Shown one piece after another: positions 1-8,477 of a stretch of 64,000 nt of DNA. Made by a program: the position numbers and the translations under genes. The notes below the pieces were generated by a model that was not told the origin of the DNA, searched no databases, and saw only the letters and a list, made by a program, of their open reading frames with translations. Numbering within the stretch: position 1 is the stretch's first letter; the number at the start of each line of letters is the position of its first letter. Source of the stretch: DASWJZ01 sp964440525 (GTDB lineage: Bacteria > Pseudomonadota > Alphaproteobacteria > Rhizobiales > Afifellaceae); contig CAYTTC010000004.1 of NCBI GenBank assembly GCA_964440525.1, positions 1-64,000 of the forward strand, read 5' to 3'.

Positions 1-104
1 CCTTCGCCTTGAACTCGGCCGTGAACCGTCTGCGCGTCTTCATGGTGGATCATCCCTCTCGTCGTCGCATCCACCTTAGCCACCTGTCTCAGAAACCGGG
101 ACCA
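1..104 (-). mobile_element. IS3-family insertion sequence, terminal end (partial)
   Basis: The window opens inside an IS3-family element. The minus strand of 1-43 reads MKTRRRFTAEFKAK, the typical beginning of an IS3-group OrfA (helix-turn-helix transposase subunit), cut by the window edge. Its start codon is the complement of 41-43. Outside it, 81-104 resembles an IS3-type terminal inverted repeat: read inward on the minus strand it begins TGGTCCCGG and continues TTTCTGAGACAG, with the 5'-TG end expected for this family, which places the element boundary at about 104. OrfB and the other end lie outside the window, so activity cannot be judged. Confidence 0.8.
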
Positions 105-671
105 GCTCTCTTTGTGGAGGGCTTCATAGTTACGAAGCAGCCGTCGATTAGTCACGATGACTTGCCTCAAGCAGCTGCCTTCGACTTCTAGACCAGCCGC
201 TTCTGGAGCACCAGCAGACTCAGAAACCTCGGTTATTTCAACGGTCCGACAATCAGGCAGATCGAGCAGGCGCAGTCGTTCCGCCAAAATATCCAGCTTG
301 GTGTCCCACGTCCTATAGAACTCTATATTCTGATTATATTCCCCCGCCTGTGTCCCGGCATCTCGATGTAGTTTGTTAGTAAAGGTCAGAAGCTCTCTCT
401 GGTAGTCGAATACCATGCTTTGGGCGTTGGCAATTTCCTTATCGGGCGCCGGCGCTTTGAAAAAGGGCATACTTGCGACAACGCAAACGGCGAACAGTAG
501 GACACCAGACAGAGAGGCAATTCGACGCTGCGATGGGCGGAGAGCTGGTAGCTTAAATATCCCGAGATCGGCCCCCGCCAGAAAGAAGGAAAGGCCGAGA
601 ATTATCGCCAACGTAAAGAGCAACACCTGCACTTCGTTGGGAATACCGAGGTATTGAAAAGCGCTGTTCAC
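105..671 (-). pseudogene. Two-helix membrane protein gene cut by the IS element
   Basis: An open frame on the minus strand starts at a GTG (complement of 669-671) preceded by GGGGAG and runs 189 codons without a stop straight into the IS end at 104. Two hydrophobic segments are visible, around residues 11-30 (VQVLLFTLAII and following) and 47-64 (SGVLLFAVCVVAS), followed by a hydrophilic, probably coiled region with many E, R, L and Q residues. Past the junction the frame stays open through the IS to the window edge, so the native C-terminus is lost. I do not recognise the family. It looks like a small inner-membrane protein inactivated or C-terminally altered by the insertion. Confidence 0.6.
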
Positions 672-743
672 TTTCTCCCCAGAACGCCAGCCCGCACGCT
701 CAACAATCGCTTAAGTTGCGGCTTGGGAACTCTCGCAGAGGTA

Positions 744-770
744 GCGGCGGTGCGCAAGCCGCACCGCCGC
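744..770 (-). terminator. GC-rich hairpin after the glutathione transferase gene
   Basis: A perfect 11-bp stem, GCGGCGGTGCG with its complement CGCACCGCCGC around a 5-nt loop, lies 7 nt beyond the stop codon of the minus-strand gene ending at 777. There is no T-run after it, so it may be a weak or Rho-assisted terminator or a 3' mRNA stabiliser. Confidence 0.5.
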
Positions 771-776
771 GCGCCG

Positions 777-1451
777 TCAAACCGTCTCGAACTGCTGCTC
801 TTTCAGATAGTCGCGGAAGCCGTACATCGCCTCGTTGACTTTCGTCCAGCTCGGTGTCGCTTCCATCCGCTTCAGCCAGGCCATGATGTTCGGATAGTCC
901 TTGAACTCGGTGCGGATCGGGTCGCCGCAGGTGAGAAGCGCCGCACCAAAATAGTCGGCGATCGTGAGCTGGTCACCGGTCAGATATTTGTTGCCCTTGC
1001 CGAGCCAGTGCTCGTTCAGCACCTGCAGCCACTTCTTAGTCAGCTCCTTGCCCCAGGCGATGGTGCCTTTTTGGACCTCGTCGGATGGGCGCTTATGGTG
1101 CGGATAGATCTGCGGGTAGACGACCGCGTAGCCGTAGTCGTGGTAGAAGTGGGTGTTGAACCAGTCCATCGCCTCATTGACCTTGGCCCGCTTCTTCAGG
1201 TCCTTCGGATAGGCGGCAAGGTCGAACTTGTCGGCGAGGAATTTCAGGATCGTCGAGCTTTCCCCGAGCACGAGATCGCCGTCGACGAGCGTCGGGACCT
1301 GCCGGTTCGGATTGACCGAGATGTACGGCTCCTGATGATGGGCGCCGGTCATGAGATCGACGACCTCTTCTTCGACAGGCAGGTTGTTGTCCTTGATGAA
1401 CATGAGCACCGGTCGGCTCGTATTGGACACCGGATGCATATAGAGCTTCAC
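777..1451 (-). CDS. Glutathione S-transferase family protein
   Basis: This 224-residue cytosolic protein has the two-domain glutathione transferase layout. The N-terminal thioredoxin-like half (about 1-80) carries the xSRP stretch near residue 12, the cis-proline NRQVPTLVDGD segment, and ESSTIL, the Glu-Ser pair that holds the glutathione gamma-glutamyl group. The C-terminal half (about 90-215) is all-helical and contains TIADYF, the usual N-capping/hydrophobic staple region. The start is a GTG at 1451-1449 preceded by AGGGAGG. Length is normal for the family. The VOC-fold gene upstream is on the same strand 83 nt away, so the two may be co-transcribed. The substrate is not predictable from sequence; a dehalogenase- or theta-type role in detoxification is possible. 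Confidence 0.85.
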   Translation of the reverse strand: MKLYMHPVSNTSRPVLMFIKDNNLPVEEEVVDLMTGAHHQEPYISVNPNRQVPTLVDGDLVLGESSTILKFLADKFDLAAYPKDLKKRAKVNEAMDWFNTHFYHDYGYAVVYPQIYPHHKRPSDEVQKGTIAWGKELTKKWLQVLNEHWLGKGNKYLTGDQLTIADYFGAALLTCGDPIRTEFKDYPNIMAWLKRMEATPSWTKVNEAMYGFRDYLKEQQFETV

Positions 1452-1534
1452 GTCTGACCTCCCTTTTCTGCCGCGGCCGAAGGAGCGCCCTCCGGCTGCC
1501 GATTGGTAGTTGTCCTGCGAGTTGGATCCGCCGA

Positions 1535-2182
1535 TCAGTCGGCCCGCTCGCTTTCCTTCGCGCGTTCTTTTCCGCGCGGCGTCTTGCGCGGGGCTTTGGA
1601 CGCGTAAGGATGCCTTGCCGCGCGATTCTTCGAAAGGCTCTCGCGCCGCTCACGCGTCAGATTCTCGATGGCGTCGGCAAGATGCACCTCGGCGATATTC
1701 GGATCACCGCGCTTCACCCTCAGCTTGTGCGCCGCCATGAGGACGTCGACATGCGTCATTCCCGCCGGCGGCTCGAAGCGATAGGAGGAAAGCTCGCAGA
1801 GGAGCCCAAGCGGATCGCGGAAATAAATCGAATCCATGAAGCCGCGGTCCTTCACTCCGCTGTGCGAGATGCCGCGCTCGTCGAGGCGGAGAACCGCCTG
1901 CAGGAAGGTGACGCGCGACACCGAGAAGGCGATATGATGCACGCTGCCCTGGTCGCGCGACGTGGGCTCCGGGTCGGGCTTTCGCGTCTCGTCGGTGAAC
2001 ACAGTGATCAGACGCCCGTCGCCCGGATCGAAATAGAGGTGGCTCTCGCTCGCCACGTCGAGATTCGGTTGCTCGAAGACGAAAGGCATGCCGAGCACGC
2101 CCTCCCAAAAATCGATGGACATCTGCCGGCCGGCGCCGACCAGGGTAATATGGTGCACGCCCTGCGATTGCAGCTTCTGCAC
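1535..2182 (-). CDS. VOC (glyoxalase/dioxygenase) superfamily protein with basic tail
   Basis: The 215-residue protein has two beta-alpha-beta-beta-beta modules of the vicinal-oxygen-chelate fold: GVHHITLVGAG (about 8-18) and SVHHIAFSV (about 80-88), each with the HH pair that supplies metal ligands, and a downstream FRDPLGLLCELSS segment with the usual final glutamate ligand. Such proteins are mono- or dioxygenases, lyases or resistance proteins; the sequence does not say which. The last 50 residues are unusually Lys/Arg-rich (for example KAPRKTPRGKERAK) and look disordered, an extension beyond the core fold. It sits directly upstream of the glutathione transferase gene on the same strand, suggesting a joint detoxification or ring-cleavage role. 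Confidence 0.75.
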   Translation of the reverse strand: MQKLQSQGVHHITLVGAGRQMSIDFWEGVLGMPFVFEQPNLDVASESHLYFDPGDGRLITVFTDETRKPDPEPTSRDQGSVHHIAFSVSRVTFLQAVLRLDERGISHSGVKDRGFMDSIYFRDPLGLLCELSSYRFEPPAGMTHVDVLMAAHKLRVKRGDPNIAEVHLADAIENLTRERRESLSKNRAARHPYASKAPRKTPRGKERAKESERAD

Positions 2183-2324
2183 TTGGGGGCCTCCTGCGCG
2201 CCTCGGTTGCCGCCCGAGCCGTCATCGGAATATTCTAGCGGATCAAAGTGCGATTGCGCGAGCCCCCTTGAGCAGTGCTTCACGACGGCGGGCCTGCGAC
2301 CCTCTGGCGGAGATTGACGGCGTC

Positions 2325-2334
2325 ACTAATTAGT
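2325..2334. promoter_or_regulatory. Palindrome ACTAATTAGT in a divergent promoter region
   Basis: The 241-bp gap 2183-2423 separates the minus-strand VOC gene from the plus-strand ABC importer operon and holds no gene. It contains the perfect 10-bp palindrome ACTAATTAGT, flanked by TC on the left and TGA on the right so that the symmetry nearly extends to 15 bp. It lies 90 bp upstream of the importer start. This is a plausible operator for a regulator encoded outside the window, because no regulator gene is adjacent. No convincing -35/-10 pair was seen. Confidence 0.35.
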
Positions 2335-2423
2335 TGATCCGGGAGCCAAATTAATGGGCTTGCTGGTCAGCGCACTCTCTGATTAAGGTCAGGCAAGGGA
2401 AATCTTTCTGGGATCGCAACGGC

Positions 2424-3521
2424 ATGGCAACGACCGCGCTTCGTGTCAGCGGCGCGACGAAGGCTTATGCGCGCGTGACGGCCCTCGATAACCTCGATCT
2501 CGAGGTCGCCGAGGGGCGTTTCTTCGTGATCTTTGGGCCGAGCGCGGTCGGCAAGACGACGACGTTGCGGACGATTGCCGGGCTCATCCGGCTCGACAGC
2601 GGCGGCGTCGAGATTTTCGGGCGGGACGTGACCGACGCCCCGATCGCCGGGCGCGGCGTGTCGATGGTGTTTCAGACTTTCGCCCTCTATCCGCACCTCA
2701 CGGTCTTCAACAATCTCGCCTATCCGCTGCGCGAGGCGGGCGTGTCTGCCGCCGAGATCAACCGCCGCGTCAAGGAGATCGCTGAGCTCCTCGGCATCAG
2801 CCATGTGCTGCCGCGCAAGCCCAGCACCGCCAGCGGCGGCGAGCAACAGCGCGTCGCGCTCGGCCGGTCGCTCATCCAGCGGCCGCGCATCCTGCTTCTC
2901 GACGAGCCGCTCACCAATCTCGACGCAAAGCTCCGGCACGACATGCGGGCCGAATTCAAGCGGCTGCACCGCGAATTCGGCATCACCATCATCTACGCCA
3001 CGCCGGACGAGCTGGAAGCGCTTTCCATGGGCGACGAGATCGCCGTCATGCGGCAGGGCCGGGTCGTGCAGATCGGCTCGCCGGACGACCTCTACGACCG
3101 CCCGCTGGATGTCTACGTCGCGACCAAGATCGGCGCGCCGGCGATGAACATCATCGCCGCCAAGCGCGGCCAGGACGGCGGGGCGATAGAGCTGCCCTTC
3201 GGCGAGATCCGCGCCGATGCGGGCAAGGCCGCGTGGGCGGGCGACGCCGCCACGGCGGCGCCCGGCACCCCGTTTCTCTTCGGCGTGCGCCCCTTCGACG
3301 TGCGCGTGTCAAATGCCGCCGGCTATTTCGGTAAGGTGCGGCTGGTGGAGCCGCTCGGCGACCTCACCATCGTGGACATCCACGCCGGCGACGCCGATCT
3401 GAAGATGGTTCTGCCGGAAGCGCAGGCGGCTGGCGTTCGCCACGGCGATCGGCTTAACTTCTCCATCGACGTGGCCCGGGCGCATCTTTTCCGTCCCGGC
3501 GACGGGGCGGCGCTGGGGTGA
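2424..3521 (+). CDS. ABC importer ATPase 1 (GlpS/UgpC-like) with altered H-loop
   Basis: This 365-residue cytosolic ATPase belongs to the MalK/UgpC type of carbohydrate importers. Visible are Walker A GPSAVGKT (38-45), Q-loop VFQTF, signature ASGGEQQR (from 136), Walker B ILLLDEP (156-162) and a C-terminal TOBE-like regulatory domain from about 240 (FGVRPFDV). The H-loop histidine, normally in a THDQ context, is replaced: the protein reads YATPDELEA, with proline at about 194. A second ATPase gene (7070-8158) lies in the same operon, so the two probably form a heterodimer, as in the rhizobial glycerol importer GlpSTPQV. The gene is the first of the importer operon; the binding-protein gene follows after 56 nt. 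Confidence 0.88.
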   Translation: MATTALRVSGATKAYARVTALDNLDLEVAEGRFFVIFGPSAVGKTTTLRTIAGLIRLDSGGVEIFGRDVTDAPIAGRGVSMVFQTFALYPHLTVFNNLAYPLREAGVSAAEINRRVKEIAELLGISHVLPRKPSTASGGEQQRVALGRSLIQRPRILLLDEPLTNLDAKLRHDMRAEFKRLHREFGITIIYATPDELEALSMGDEIAVMRQGRVVQIGSPDDLYDRPLDVYVATKIGAPAMNIIAAKRGQDGGAIELPFGEIRADAGKAAWAGDAATAAPGTPFLFGVRPFDVRVSNAAGYFGKVRLVEPLGDLTIVDIHAGDADLKMVLPEAQAAGVRHGDRLNFSIDVARAHLFRPGDGAALG

Positions 3522-3577
3522 CGCCGCTGTCCGACGATCGAACGGTTACCAAGAAGCTAAAAAAGGGAGGAATACAC

Positions 3578-5017
3578 ATGAGCTGGAAGACGAAACTGCC
3601 GATCGGGACCGCAATGGCCGCGACGATCATCGCGCTCAACCTCGGCGCGGCGACCACGCCCGCTTTCGCCGAGGATATCGTGCTTACGATGGCGGTGCCG
3701 GACTGGCCGCCGACGCGCATTATGAAGGAGCTGTTCGACACGAAGTACAAAGCGCCGTCGGGCAACAACGTCTCGCTCGACATCGACTTCATTCCGTGGC
3801 CGGACTACTACACCCGCCTCAACACCTCGCTCACCTCGGGTGAGAACAAATACACGATGGCGGTGTCGGATTCGCAGTGGCTCGGCGCCTTCATCGAAGG
3901 CGGCTACTACCGCAAGATCAACGACCTGATCGACGCCGATCCGGAGCTTAAGGCGACGCTCGCCGACATGCATGCCAATCCGCTGCAGGCCTACGCGACC
4001 TATCCCTACAAATCGGAGAACTACTACGGCTTCCCGCAGATGCCGGACATCTACATCAACTACTATCGCACCGACATCGTCTGCCACGAGGATGAGCAGA
4101 AGAACTTCCAGGCGAAGTACGGTCAGAAACTCCCATGCACGCCCGAAGAGATGGACAACGTCGATTGGGATCTCTTCGAGAAGATGGGCGAGTTCTTCAT
4201 GCGCAAGAAGGGCGACATGCTCGCCGGCAAGCCTGCCGATGACGACTTCTACGGCATCGCCTACCAGGCCGGCAAAGCCTATGACTTCTCGACCATGCAG
4301 ATCAACGCGTTCATCTGGCAGTACGGCGGCAACGTCTGGGACGAAACCAAGGCGCCCGAGGGCCATGCCGAAGGCGTTGTCAATTCGCCGGAAGCGGTGA
4401 AGGCGCTCGACCACTACCTGCGTCTCACCAAGTACATGCCGCCGGTGGTCAAGACCGGCTCCATGGACATCTTCAAGACCGATGAGCTCTTCCGCGAGGG
4501 CAAGGTAGCCATGAACATCGAGTGGATCGGCTTTGCCGAGAGCTCGATCAACCCGGAGACGTCGAAGGTGGCCGACAAGGTGGCCTTCGCGCAGGCTCCC
4601 GGCCTCAAGGGACCGGACGGCAAGATCATCCGCTGGGCCAACATCGGCGGACAGCCCTTCGTGATCATGACCTGGGCCAGCGATCTCCAGGTCAAGGAAG
4701 CGGTCGACTTCGTGAAGTGGTGGCTCTCCAGCGACATCCAGCACGCCTTCGCGGCGGCAGGCGGCCAGAGCGCCATCAAGTCGGTCTACAACGATCCGAA
4801 GTACCTGGAATACCGTCCGTGGAACCGCACCTGGGCCCCGGGCCTCGAATGGCAGAAGGACACCTGGCACATTCCGGAGTTCTTCGAGCTGCTGGTGCAG
4901 GGGCAGGAGCAGTATGACCTTGCCATCACCGGCCAGCAGGATGCCAAGACGACCCTGGACAATATCGCCGCTTTCGAAGAGGAGCTCCTCAAGGAAGCCG
5001 GACATATCAAGGAGTAG
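3578..5017 (+). CDS. ABC importer substrate-binding protein, family 1
   Basis: The 479-residue periplasmic solute-binding protein begins with a Sec signal peptide: Lys near the N-terminus, a hydrophobic stretch around IGTAMAATIIALNLG, and a probable AFA cleavage site before EDIVLTMAV. The ATG at 3578 is preferred over the upstream in-frame ATG at 3518 because GGGAGG ends 7 nt before it and the signal peptide starts there. The protein is rich in aromatic residues typical of polyol and sugar binders. It sits between the first ATPase gene and the permeases of one operon, and a strong hairpin just after its stop (5032-5065) fits the usual overproduction of binding protein over membrane parts. A glycerol, polyol or sugar ligand is likely but not proven. 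Confidence 0.85.
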   Translation: MSWKTKLPIGTAMAATIIALNLGAATTPAFAEDIVLTMAVPDWPPTRIMKELFDTKYKAPSGNNVSLDIDFIPWPDYYTRLNTSLTSGENKYTMAVSDSQWLGAFIEGGYYRKINDLIDADPELKATLADMHANPLQAYATYPYKSENYYGFPQMPDIYINYYRTDIVCHEDEQKNFQAKYGQKLPCTPEEMDNVDWDLFEKMGEFFMRKKGDMLAGKPADDDFYGIAYQAGKAYDFSTMQINAFIWQYGGNVWDETKAPEGHAEGVVNSPEAVKALDHYLRLTKYMPPVVKTGSMDIFKTDELFREGKVAMNIEWIGFAESSINPETSKVADKVAFAQAPGLKGPDGKIIRWANIGGQPFVIMTWASDLQVKEAVDFVKWWLSSDIQHAFAAAGGQSAIKSVYNDPKYLEYRPWNRTWAPGLEWQKDTWHIPEFFELLVQGQEQYDLAITGQQDAKTTLDNIAAFEEELLKEAGHIKE

Positions 5018-5031
5018 CCCTACCGCAAACC

Positions 5032-5065
5032 GACCGTGCGCCGACCCGGCGCACGGTCCTTTGTT
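5032..5065 (+). terminator. Hairpin after the binding-protein gene (attenuator-like)
   Basis: A perfect 12-bp stem, GACCGTGCGCCG (5032-5043) and CGGCGCACGGTC (5047-5058), closes a 3-nt loop and is followed by CTTTGTT. It lies 15 nt after the stop at 5017 and before the permease gene. This position is typical of intra-operon attenuators or RNA stabilisers that let the binding protein be made in excess. It also covers the alternative GTG at 5036, which argues for 5087 as the true permease start. Confidence 0.7.
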
Positions 5066-5086
5066 CCCTTGCTTGAAAAAAGATCG

Positions 5087-6148
5087 ATGACGACCGATAC
5101 CGCATCCGCGGCCGGGGGGCTGGCGCGTTTTCTCGATCCGCAGCTCGACAATTGGCCGCTCGCCGTCGTCCTCGCAGTCGCCGTTTCGGCGCTGTCGTTG
5201 GTTTTTCTGCCGCCGGGCGTGTCGTTCTGGGTTGCGCTGGCGGCGTGCGCGCTTGCCGCTTTGTCTGCCGTCTATAACGCCTGGGGTCGCCACAAGGGCG
5301 GCCTCCTGGTCGCTCCGGCGCTCGCGCTTCTCTTCGTCATGAACATCTTTCCGCTGCTCTGGTCATTGGGCCTTTCGTTCTTTTCCTACCGCGCAAATCG
5401 GGCCCGGCCGCCGTCCTTCGTCGGCCTCGACAACTATCGGGACGTGGTTACCGACCCGGTGGTCTGGGAGCGGCTGCAGACGACTTCTATTCTCGTCGTT
5501 CTCACAGTCACCGTTCAGATGATCGTGGGATTTCTGCTTGCCATCCTCTTTGCCAAGCAGTTTCCGCTGCGGCGCTACCTGCTCATCCTCGTGCTCACCC
5601 CGATGATGCTCTCCTTCGTCGCGGTCGGCGCATTCTTCCGCTACTATTACGAGCCGACCTTCGGGCTGCTGTCGCAATTCGTGCGGATGTTCACCGGCGA
5701 GCCCTACATTCTTCTGCAGTCGACTGAAGGCGCCATTGCCGGCATCGTCTTCGCCGACGCCTGGATGTGGTCCCCCTTCGTGATGCTGCTGGTGCTCGCC
5801 GGCCTCGTCAGCGTCCCAAAATATCTCTACGAGGCGGCGGAGATCGACCGCGCCTCGTTCTGGCGCAAGTTCACCTCGATCACCTTTCCCTATATCCGCG
5901 GGCTGCTCATGCTCGCCCTGCTCTTCCGTACTATCGAGGCCTTCAAGCTCTTCGACGTCGTGTTCCTGTTGACCGAGGGTGGCCCGGGCACATCGACGGA
6001 AACGATCTCGCTCTACGTCTACCGGCAGGCGATCCAGTTCAACAAGACCAGCGACTCGACTGCCATCTCTTATGTCCTGCTCTTCACGGTGATCGTACTG
6101 ACCAACCTCTATCTCTATTTCGTCAACCGACGGGCGAGGGAGGTCTAA
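5087..6148 (+). CDS. ABC importer permease 1 (MalF/UgpA type)
   Basis: The 353-residue inner-membrane permease has two extra N-terminal hydrophobic stretches (about 25-65) before the core six-helix domain. The cytoplasmic coupling motif EAAEIDRASFWRKF, contacting the ATPase, is clear near residue 262. The ATG at 5087 is chosen because the alternative start 5036 lies inside the preceding hairpin; the upstream ribosome site is weak. It is followed after 2 nt by the second permease gene, so translation is probably coupled. Together with ATPases 1 and 2 and the binding protein it forms a complete family-1 sugar/polyol importer. Confidence 0.87.
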   Translation: MTTDTASAAGGLARFLDPQLDNWPLAVVLAVAVSALSLVFLPPGVSFWVALAACALAALSAVYNAWGRHKGGLLVAPALALLFVMNIFPLLWSLGLSFFSYRANRARPPSFVGLDNYRDVVTDPVVWERLQTTSILVVLTVTVQMIVGFLLAILFAKQFPLRRYLLILVLTPMMLSFVAVGAFFRYYYEPTFGLLSQFVRMFTGEPYILLQSTEGAIAGIVFADAWMWSPFVMLLVLAGLVSVPKYLYEAAEIDRASFWRKFTSITFPYIRGLLMLALLFRTIEAFKLFDVVFLLTEGGPGTSTETISLYVYRQAIQFNKTSDSTAISYVLLFTVIVLTNLYLYFVNRRAREV

Positions 6149-6150
6149 CT

Positions 6151-7059
6151 ATGGCCGACACCCCGCTTCCCGCGCTCCCTACCCGGCGAAGAGCGACCAT
6201 CGCGCGTGGTGTCGGCGACGCCGGATGGGGACGCACGCTCGGCGCGGCGATCGTCAGCCTGATCTACTTTTTTCCCGTGCTGTGGATCGTGCTGACAGCC
6301 TTCAAGAGCTACGGCGACGCCTTGTCGGTACCCCCGAAGTTCATCTTCACGCCGACGCTCGACAACTTCGTCAGCGTCTTCAGCCGTGCGTACTCGGCCG
6401 GGGCCGCGGCGCAGGCCACCAAGTTCGACCTCTTCTTCTTCAATTCGATGTTCATCGCTGGAAGCAGCGTCTTCCTCGCCCTCGTCATCGGTACGCTCGC
6501 CGCCTTCGGCTTCTCGCGCTATCCGCTGAAAGGCAACGACACCTACCTCTTCATCATCCTCTCCACCCGCATGCTGCCGGCGATCGTGGTGATCATCCCG
6601 ATCATCATCATGTTCCGGGTCACCGGCCTGGCCGGAACCTATCTGGGCATCATCTTGCTCTATACCGCCTTCAACCTCCCCTTCACCGTCTGGATGATGA
6701 AGAGCTTTTTCGACGAGCTCTCGCCCGACGTGGAGGACGCGGCGCGCCTCGACGGCTCCTCGGATACACGCGTCTTCTTCAAGATCTGCCTGCCGCAGGT
6801 GCTGGCCGGCGTCGCCGCCACCGCCGTCTTCGGCCTCATCCTTACCTGGAACGAATATCTCTTCGCGCTGCTTCTCTCCGGCGTCGAAACTCGCACGGTG
6901 CCGGTCGCCATGGCGCAAACCATCGGCGGCGACATCGGCGTGCGCTGGGGCCTGCTCGCAGCGATCGAGACGCTATTCCTGATCCCGGTCATTCTCGTCA
7001 CCTTCTTCCTGCAAAACCATCTTTTGCGCGGCGTGACCTTCGGCACGGTCAAGCGGTGA
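6151..7059 (+). CDS. ABC importer permease 2 (MalG/UgpE type)
   Basis: The 302-residue permease begins at ATG 6151 behind GGGAGG. It has one N-terminal helix after a basic leader and five further hydrophobic segments, and the coupling loop DAARLDGSSDTRVFF (near residue 196), the MalG-type EAA motif. It pairs with the preceding permease to form the heterodimeric channel. An in-frame opening extends far upstream within the previous gene, but the ribosome site, the membrane topology and the spacing all support 6151. The second ATPase gene follows after 10 nt. Confidence 0.88.
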   Translation: MADTPLPALPTRRRATIARGVGDAGWGRTLGAAIVSLIYFFPVLWIVLTAFKSYGDALSVPPKFIFTPTLDNFVSVFSRAYSAGAAAQATKFDLFFFNSMFIAGSSVFLALVIGTLAAFGFSRYPLKGNDTYLFIILSTRMLPAIVVIIPIIIMFRVTGLAGTYLGIILLYTAFNLPFTVWMMKSFFDELSPDVEDAARLDGSSDTRVFFKICLPQVLAGVAATAVFGLILTWNEYLFALLLSGVETRTVPVAMAQTIGGDIGVRWGLLAAIETLFLIPVILVTFFLQNHLLRGVTFGTVKR

Positions 7060-7069
7060 TCCGGCGGCC

Positions 7070-8158
7070 ATGTCGACCATCGAGCTAAAGCGCATCACCA
7101 AGCTGTTCGGATCGCTCGCGGCGGTGCGCGATGTCGATCTTCAAGTCGCAGCCGGGGAGACGGTCTGTCTGCTCGGCCCGTCCGGTTGCGGCAAGACCAC
7201 CACGCTGCGCATCATTGCCGGCCTCGAACAGGCGTCTGCCGGCGACGTCTACGTGGCCGGGCGGCGCATGAACGACCTCGCGCCCGCCGATCGCGACATC
7301 GCAATGGTGTTCCAGTTCTACGCGCTCTATCCCTCGCTCACGGTCGCCGAGAACATCGCCTTTCCGCTCTACTACGAGAGATCGTCGGCCGCCGAGCGCG
7401 ATCGGCGCGTCCGGAAGGCGGCCGAGACGCTCGACCTCTCCAATATCCTGAAGCGCCTCCCCGGGCAGATTTCGGAAGGCGAGAAGCAGCGCGTCGCGGT
7501 GGCGCGCGCGATCGTGCGCGATCCCAATTGCTTCCTCTTCGACGAGCCGCTGAGCCGGCTCGACGTCGAGCTCCGCCAGACCATGCGGGGCCAGATCAAG
7601 GAGGTGCTAACAGGCCTCTCCAAGGCGACGGTGATCGTCACCCACGATCAGTTGGAGGCGCTTACCATGGCCGACCGCATCGCCATCATGCGCAACGGCC
7701 TGATCGAGCAGATCGCCACGCCGCATGCCATTTTCGCCAAGCCCGGCAACGTGTTCGTCGCGAGCTTCATCGGCACGCCGCAGATGAACTTGATCGAAGC
7801 CGTTCTGACCGAGGTCGCGGGCGGCGAAGCCACCCTCACCTTTGCCGACCAGAGCCTCCGGGTAGCGGTCGATCCTGCTGTCGCGGCGTTGCCTAAGGGG
7901 AGCAAGGTCACGTTCGGAGTGAGGCCGCGCGCCTTCAGCCTTGCCGGTGCCGCCTCGGAGCGGACGATCTCAGGCGCGGTCGAGATCATCGAGCCGATGG
8001 GCGCAGAGACGCTGATCCACGTGCGGATTGGGGGGCTCGATATGCGGGTCGTCGTGCCGCGCGAGATCCGCGTGCGGCCGGGCCACGTCATCCATCTGAC
8101 CTGTGACCCAAGCCAGCTCAACGTCTTCGACGATACCGGAAAGGCGGTGCGTGCATGA
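7070..8158 (+). CDS. ABC importer ATPase 2 (GlpT/UgpC-like) with altered signature motif
   Basis: This 362-residue ATPase has canonical Walker A GPSGCGKT (36-43), Q-loop VFQFY, Walker B CFLFDEP and H-loop VTHDQ (His about 192), plus a TOBE-like C-terminal domain. Its signature motif, however, reads ISEGEKQR (134-141) instead of LSGGQQQR, losing the Gly-Gly. ATPase 1 has the opposite pattern (good signature, lost H-loop His). In a heterodimer this gives one consensus and one degenerate ATP site. It overlaps the next gene by ATGA at 8155, indicating translational coupling. Confidence 0.88.
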   Translation: MSTIELKRITKLFGSLAAVRDVDLQVAAGETVCLLGPSGCGKTTTLRIIAGLEQASAGDVYVAGRRMNDLAPADRDIAMVFQFYALYPSLTVAENIAFPLYYERSSAAERDRRVRKAAETLDLSNILKRLPGQISEGEKQRVAVARAIVRDPNCFLFDEPLSRLDVELRQTMRGQIKEVLTGLSKATVIVTHDQLEALTMADRIAIMRNGLIEQIATPHAIFAKPGNVFVASFIGTPQMNLIEAVLTEVAGGEATLTFADQSLRVAVDPAVAALPKGSKVTFGVRPRAFSLAGAASERTISGAVEIIEPMGAETLIHVRIGGLDMRVVVPREIRVRPGHVIHLTCDPSQLNVFDDTGKAVRA

Positions 8159-8472
8159 GCGAAGCCCCCTCGCCCGCCTCCGGCATGTCGGCCAGGACCG
8201 CCGCGGCGATCGAGAACACGATCATCGGCATCTGCATCCTCGCCTTGGCGCTGATCTTTCAGCCCTTCAGCCTGGCGCTCTATTCCGTCGGCTGCGGCCT
8301 CGTCGTCTTCGGCGCCCTCGCCTTCAACCTTGTGCCGCTCTGCGAAAAGGGCCGGCCGTTGCGCTCAGTGGTCACGGCGGGATTGATCGTTATCGTCGCG
8401 CTCCTCGTCGTCGTCGGGCTCGCGATCCTCTCCGCCTGGCTCTACGGGATTTACTTCGTCAAGCAGCCGTAG
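8155..8472 (+). CDS. Small multi-helix membrane protein of the importer operon
   Basis: The 105-residue protein starts at the ATG overlapping the stop of ATPase 2. After a short Ser/Ala-rich leader it has hydrophobic stretches at about 22-40, 42-60 and 70-98, so two or three transmembrane helices, with a short charged loop (CEKGRP) between them. I do not recognise a named family. Small membrane proteins in the same place occur in the rhizobial glycerol importer operon, so an accessory subunit of the transporter is likely. The gene is followed closely by the Tm-1-like gene at 8478. Confidence 0.7.
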   Translation: MSEAPSPASGMSARTAAAIENTIIGICILALALIFQPFSLALYSVGCGLVVFGALAFNLVPLCEKGRPLRSVVTAGLIVIVALLVVVGLAILSAWLYGIYFVKQP

Positions 8473-8477
8473 CGGCG

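Noticed and set aside
654..1457. A 267-codon plus-strand frame opposite the glutathione transferase gene
   Set aside because: It mirrors the codon pattern of the transferase, which has clear domain motifs and a good ribosome site.
3557..5293. A 578-codon open frame antisense to the binding-protein gene
   Set aside because: It lies opposite a well-supported solute-binding protein and has no recognisable domain; long antisense frames are expected at this GC content.
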